Shown: positions 15,059 through 18,430 of the stretch, in pieces
Numbering within the stretch: position 1 is the stretch's first letter
Layout of the letters: every line of letters starts with the position of its first letter
Assembly (NCBI GenBank): GCA_036844705.1
Contig: DAIUFH010000042.1
Location: 1-18,430 of the forward strand
From: DAIUFH01 sp036844705
GTDB lineage: Bacteria; Bacillota; Clostridia; Tissierellales; Tissierellaceae
DNA: 18,430 nucleotides
Reading direction: 5' to 3'
The notes under the pieces: model-generated
Databases searched by the model: none
What the model was told of the DNA's origin: nothing
What the model saw: only the letters and a program-made list of their open reading frames with translations
Position numbers and translations under genes: made by a program

Positions 15059-16929
15059 TATGATTCCTCCTTTTTATGAAATATATTATACATTTCCTCC
15101 GCTACTTTTTTATTCATACCCTCAACTCCAGCCAAATCTTCTATAGATGCATTTTTTATTTTCTCAATACTTTGAAAATGTTTCATCAATGATATCTTTC
15201 TCTTTTTGCCTATCCCCTTAATATCGTCTAATTCAGATTTGAACATAGTCTTTGATCTTAGACTTCTATGATAGCTAATAGCAAATCTATGGGCCTCCTC
15301 TTGAATTTTGTATATTAATCTAAAACCTTTTGAGTCTTCATCTAAACGAAATTCAATATTATTATATATTATACCTCTAGTTTTGTGAAAATCATCTTTT
15401 ACAAGACCACAAACAGGAATATTTATTCCTAATCTATCCAATACCTTAAGAGCTATGTTGACCTGCCCCTTTCCACCATCCATCATAATTAAATCTGGGA
15501 AATTTGAAAACCCCTTAGCTTCAATGTCGGTATTCTTTATTATCTCTTTTTCTTCAAGTCCTCTAGTGAATCTCCTCTTAAGAACCTCCTCCATACTACC
15601 ATAATCATTTGGAGTTTTTATACTTCTTATCTTAAATCGCCTGTAGTTTGATTTCTTTGCTTCTCCCTTTTCAAAAACCACCATAGAGCCAACTGATTCA
15701 ACACCACTTATATTGGAAATATCATAGGCTTCAATTCTACTTGGAATCTCATCTAAATCCAATAAATATTTTATTTCTTCCAAAGCGCTGATGTTTTCTC
15801 TATATTTTCTTAGGAATCTATCCCCATACTGGTTCAGCATATCAGTGGCATTTTTCCTTACCATTTCAATTAGCCCAAGCTTTTCGCCTCTCTTAGGGAC
15901 AATAATATTAACCTTAGAACCTTTTTTACCCTCAAGCCATTTTGAGATGATATCTATATCCTCCAACTCTTCTTCAATGATGATTTCCTTTGGAACATAA
16001 GCAGAGCCTATATAGAATTGCTTCATAAATGAGCTAAGTATTTCTTTTCTTTCTTCATTGAAATTATCCTCTAAGATAAAGTGCTCTCTACCAACAATTT
16101 TTCCACCTCTTACAAAGAAAATCTGAACACAGACCTCTTCTATACCTCTGGCCATTGCAATTATATCCTGGTCAATTTGATTGGAAGCAGTAACGATTTT
16201 TTGTTTTTCCTGTAGTACCTTTAAAGAGTTTAGCTGATCCCTATATCTAGCAGCTTCCTCAAAATCAAGAGATTTGGCACTTTCTTTCATCTTTTCCTCG
16301 ATTATGTCTACTATTTTATTATCCTTATTGTTAAGAAAGAGAATTATTTCATCTATCATACCCATATATTCTTTTTCATCCACATTTCCTAAGCAAGGAG
16401 CTTTACATCTTCCTATATAATAATTCAAACATGGTCTGAAATTCTTTAGATTTTTCTCCAGATTCAGCTTACAAGTTCTAATGGGATATATGTTTTTTAT
16501 TATTTCAAGTGCATCATTTACTGCTGTAGCACTGGGATATGGTCCAAAATATTTAGCTCCATCCTTAAGTATCAGTCTAGTCTTCATTACTCGAGGATAT
16601 TTTTCATTTATAGTAACCTTTATATATGGATATTGCTTATCATCCCTTAAAAGAATATTGTATTTAGGTCTGTTTTTCTTTATTAGATTTGACTCCAACA
16701 CTAGAGCCTCGACCTCATTATCCACTAATATATATTCAAACTCCTTGATATGCTTTACCATAGCATTTACCTTAGGAGGATTGTTTCTTGATGACTGGAA
16801 ATATTGCCTTACCCTTTTTTTCAAGGATATGGCTTTTCCTACATATATAATCTCTTCATTTTTGTCCTTCATTATATAAACACCTGGAGAATCAGGAAGC
16901 TTCTTTAGTTCTTCTTCAATATTAAACAC
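15058..16929 (-). CDS. uvrC: Excinuclease ABC subunit C
   Basis: A 623-residue UvrC of full length, the nuclease that cuts on both sides of a DNA lesion in nucleotide excision repair. The GIY-YIG domain is at residues 12-90 (SPGVYIMKDKNEEIIYVGKA). Four cysteines, C153, C167, C175 and C179, match the reported iron-sulfur ligands of UvrC. The UVR domain that binds UvrB is at about 204-239 (LDFEEAARYRDQLNSL). The RNase H-like nuclease domain starts with IEAYDISNISG (catalytic Asp403) and contains MMDGGKGQ. Paired helix-hairpin-helix motifs end the protein. The start is GTG (16927-16929), with AAAGG 8 bases upstream, and no in-frame ATG gives a better fit. It heads an operon with the PspC gene and hprK. 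Confidence 0.96.
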   Translation of the reverse strand: MFNIEEELKKLPDSPGVYIMKDKNEEIIYVGKAISLKKRVRQYFQSSRNNPPKVNAMVKHIKEFEYILVDNEVEALVLESNLIKKNRPKYNILLRDDKQYPYIKVTINEKYPRVMKTRLILKDGAKYFGPYPSATAVNDALEIIKNIYPIRTCKLNLEKNLKNFRPCLNYYIGRCKAPCLGNVDEKEYMGMIDEIILFLNNKDNKIVDIIEEKMKESAKSLDFEEAARYRDQLNSLKVLQEKQKIVTASNQIDQDIIAMARGIEEVCVQIFFVRGGKIVGREHFILEDNFNEERKEILSSFMKQFYIGSAYVPKEIIIEEELEDIDIISKWLEGKKGSKVNIIVPKRGEKLGLIEMVRKNATDMLNQYGDRFLRKYRENISALEEIKYLLDLDEIPSRIEAYDISNISGVESVGSMVVFEKGEAKKSNYRRFKIRSIKTPNDYGSMEEVLKRRFTRGLEEKEIIKNTDIEAKGFSNFPDLIMMDGGKGQVNIALKVLDRLGINIPVCGLVKDDFHKTRGIIYNNIEFRLDEDSKGFRLIYKIQEEAHRFAISYHRSLRSKTMFKSELDDIKGIGKKRKISLMKHFQSIEKIKNASIEDLAGVEGMNKKVAEEMYNIFHKKEES

Positions 16930-16958
16930 AATATCAGCCTTTCTTGGTTTATGCTTAT

Positions 16959-16967
16959 ATTATAACA
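16959..16967 (-). promoter_or_regulatory. Extended -10 promoter of uvrC
   Basis: On the minus strand TGTTATAAT (TG at 16966-16967, TATAAT at 16959-16964) forms an extended -10, about 30 bases before the GTG. The -35 position (about 16982-16987) falls inside the first copy of the heptamer repeat and reads GTGAAT, which is weak. Confidence 0.6.
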
Positions 16968-16971
16968 TATT

Positions 16972-17195
16972 ACAATTTACAATTCACAGTTCACAATTCA
17001 CAATTCATAGGTGCACAATTCACAGTTCACAATTCACAATTATTGGGGTCTACTTTAGGGTCTTAAATCTTAGATTAGCTGTTGCTCAAATCAAACTCGA
17101 CATACTAAGTATAGAATAATTTTTCAATTTTTATATAGACGACCAAAGGTCGTGTACTACAAAATTGTGAACTGTGAATTGTGAATTGTGAATTG
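16972..17195. repeat. Inverted arrays of an AATTCAC-type heptamer flanking a 121-bp unique core
   Basis: The left side holds a 27-bp repeat at 16979-17005 and again, identically, at 17015-17041, 36 bp apart. Each copy is built of AATTCAC-like heptamers with one CAGTTCA variant. The right side, 17163-17195, carries the same heptamers inverted. Its 17163-17189 part is the reverse complement of 16972-16998 with one mismatch. The core 17042-17162 is AT-rich, has no reading frame of note, and includes a short hairpin ACGACC-AAA-GGTCGT (139-153 after 17000) and GGGTCT at 17046 and 17058. The block could fold into a long stem on either strand. It lacks any transposase. No clear target-site duplication is visible. 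Confidence 0.85.
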
Positions 17196-17221
17196 AAAAA
17201 GAAGGCCTTAGCCTTCTTTTT
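17196..17221 (-). terminator. Intrinsic terminator of the aminopeptidase P gene
   Basis: An 11-bp perfect stem AAAAAGAAGGC/GCCTTCTTTTT with the loop TAAG (minus strand) begins directly after the stop codon at 17222-17224. The T5 in the 3' arm is the U-tract, and AT-rich repeat sequence follows. Confidence 0.88.
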
Positions 17222-18430
17222 CTAGATTCTTCTCGTCTTATATCTTAACCAAGCCTTTTCTTCATCATTTAAATATGGAGAAAGCTTGTTGTATGTTGCT
17301 TCATGATAATTGTTTAGCCAATTCTTCTCTTTATATGACAGTAAATCTACATCTATACAATCCAAATCTATTGGACAATAAGATAGTACTTCAAACTTCA
17401 TAAACTGTCCCGAATCTGTTTTTATATCTTCGTCCACTACAACTACATTTTCAATTCTAATACCATGACTTCCCTCTTTATATACTCCAGGCTCTATGGT
17501 AACTATCATTCCTTTTTCCATAGCTATATCATTTGGAGCTGCTGATATTCTATGGGGTCCTTCATGAACGTTTAACAAATATCCAACCCCGTGACCAGTT
17601 CCACATTTATAGTCAATTCCTTCCTGCCATAGTGGATACCTTGACAATATATCAAGCACATGGCCGGAAGTACCTGCTAAAAATCTAGCACTTATAAGAT
17701 TTATATGACCCTTTAGAGTCAATGTGAAATCCTTCTTTTCTTCAGAAGTAATAGCCCCTAATGCTACAGTTCTGGTTATATCCGTAGTTCCTTCACAATA
17801 TTGTCCACCTGAATCTACCAAATACAATCCTTCAGGACTAAATACTGTATTTGAAGTTTCACTTGCAGAATAATGCATCATAGCTGCGTTTTCCTTATAT
17901 GCAGATATTGTATCGAAGCTTGGTTCAAGGAAATTTTCCTGCTCTTTTCTAAACTCAAGAAGCTTTTCCTGAGCTGACAATTCGCTAATTTCAATATTAT
18001 TAATGTTTTTATCAATCCAATTGAAAAATTTAGTTAATGCAACACAATCCTTTAAATATGCTTTCTTCTGGTTATCAATTTCCACAGAATTCTTTACACC
18101 CTTCAGTTTTGTAGTGATATTCATCTGATTTATAATTTTTATACCATCTGGAATTGCATTATATAGCCATCTGTTAATTTTATCTTTCTCCATTATTAAA
18201 GAAGAATCAGCATTCAATTCTTTAATAAAACCCACGATTTCTTCATAGCTTCGTACTTCTACACCATTCTCATTTAAAAATACTTCTACCTCACTATTGA
18301 TTTTTTCTTTATCTACAAATATATAGGCCGCTTCAAGAGTAATTAGAGCATATGATATAACTACAGGATTGTTGGCTACATCATTTCCCCTTATATTATA
18401 TAAATAAGCTATATCATCCAGACTTGAAAG
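17222..18430 (-). CDS. Xaa-Pro aminopeptidase (M24B), 5' end outside the window
   Basis: The C-terminal 402 residues of an aminopeptidase P-like metallopeptidase, which removes an N-terminal residue preceding proline. The frame stays open to the window edge without a stop. The 65 codons before the GTG at 18235 encode LSSLDDIAYLYNIRGNDV and more, typical of the creatinase-like N-terminal domains of the long, roughly 590-residue family, so the apparent start at 18235 is not real. The M24 metal ligands are visible: LVDSGGQYCEGTTDITRT (two Asp), GTGHGVGYLLNVHEG (His), MIVTIEPGVYKEG (Glu) and HGIRIENVVVV (Glu). The C-terminal extension SYKEKNWLNNYHEATYNKLS matches the long-form family. It is closed by its own terminator, so it is not in the uvrC operon. 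Confidence 0.94.
   Translation of the reverse strand, partial: LSSLDDIAYLYNIRGNDVANNPVVISYALITLEAAYIFVDKEKINSEVEVFLNENGVEVRSYEEIVGFIKELNADSSLIMEKDKINRWLYNAIPDGIKIINQMNITTKLKGVKNSVEIDNQKKAYLKDCVALTKFFNWIDKNINNIEISELSAQEKLLEFRKEQENFLEPSFDTISAYKENAAMMHYSASETSNTVFSPEGLYLVDSGGQYCEGTTDITRTVALGAITSEEKKDFTLTLKGHINLISARFLAGTSGHVLDILSRYPLWQEGIDYKCGTGHGVGYLLNVHEGPHRISAAPNDIAMEKGMIVTIEPGVYKEGSHGIRIENVVVVDEDIKTDSGQFMKFEVLSYCPIDLDCIDVDLLSYKEKNWLNNYHEATYNKLSPYLNDEEKAWLRYKTRRI

Noticed and set aside
16979..17195. Possible CRISPR remnant in the 27-bp repeats
   Set aside because: Only a 9-bp gap separates the two direct copies, the third is inverted, and the repeats are themselves made of heptamers.
18235..18237. 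GTG at 18235 as the start of the aminopeptidase gene
   Set aside because: The frame is open to the window edge, and the 65 upstream codons encode recognisable aminopeptidase P sequence, so the gene is cut by the window rather than short.

Overview
This is an 18.4 kb window from a low-GC Gram-positive anaerobe of the class Clostridia. A relative of the Tissierellales or a similar amino-acid fermenter is my best guess. The reasons are the strongly AT-rich DNA, Shine-Dalgarno-led genes, the rapZ-yvcK-whiA cluster, the HprK/HPr pair, a single-chain pyruvate:ferredoxin oxidoreductase, and a GrdX-like gene of the kind known from glycine-reductase loci. Every gene lies on the minus strand, so transcription runs from high to low coordinates. 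No tRNA, rRNA, CRISPR array, phage or insertion sequence was found.

Reading in the direction of transcription: (1) 18430-17222 is the 3' part of a long aminopeptidase P gene, closed by a good terminator. (2) 17195-16972 is a non-coding block bounded by inverted arrays of an AATTCAC-type heptamer and placed directly against the uvrC promoter. (3) 16929-13910 is a tight operon of uvrC, a 64-residue PspC-domain membrane protein and hprK, ending in a terminator whose stem contains the hprK stop codon. (4) 13688-10164 is nifJ, monocistronic, with a near-consensus promoter and a perfect 23-bp hairpin downstream. (5) 9975-6405 is murB, a PHP-domain phosphoesterase gene, rapZ and yvcK. (6) 6352-5909 is a small gene made largely of 39-bp tandem repeats, with its own extended -10 promoter and its own hairpin, sitting inside the otherwise conserved cluster. 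(7) 5740-3703 is a Nudix hydrolase gene, whiA, ptsH (HPr) and a grdX-like gene, then a terminator. (8) 3597-1 is dnaE, followed by the start of a small conserved gene that runs off the window.

The genes fall into a few themes. HprK and its substrate HPr (His15 and Ser46 both present) are about 9.5 kb apart and together would sense carbon and energy status. RapZ, YvcK, WhiA and MurB link central metabolism to cell-envelope synthesis and division. NifJ supplies acetyl-CoA and reduced ferredoxin. UvrC and DnaE serve DNA repair and replication. Most of the window is ordinary housekeeping sequence. The points that deserve a second look are the repeat-built gene at 5909-6352, the inverted-repeat block at 16972-17195, and the grdX-like gene lying apart from any glycine-reductase gene visible here. 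I see no convincing new multi-gene system.
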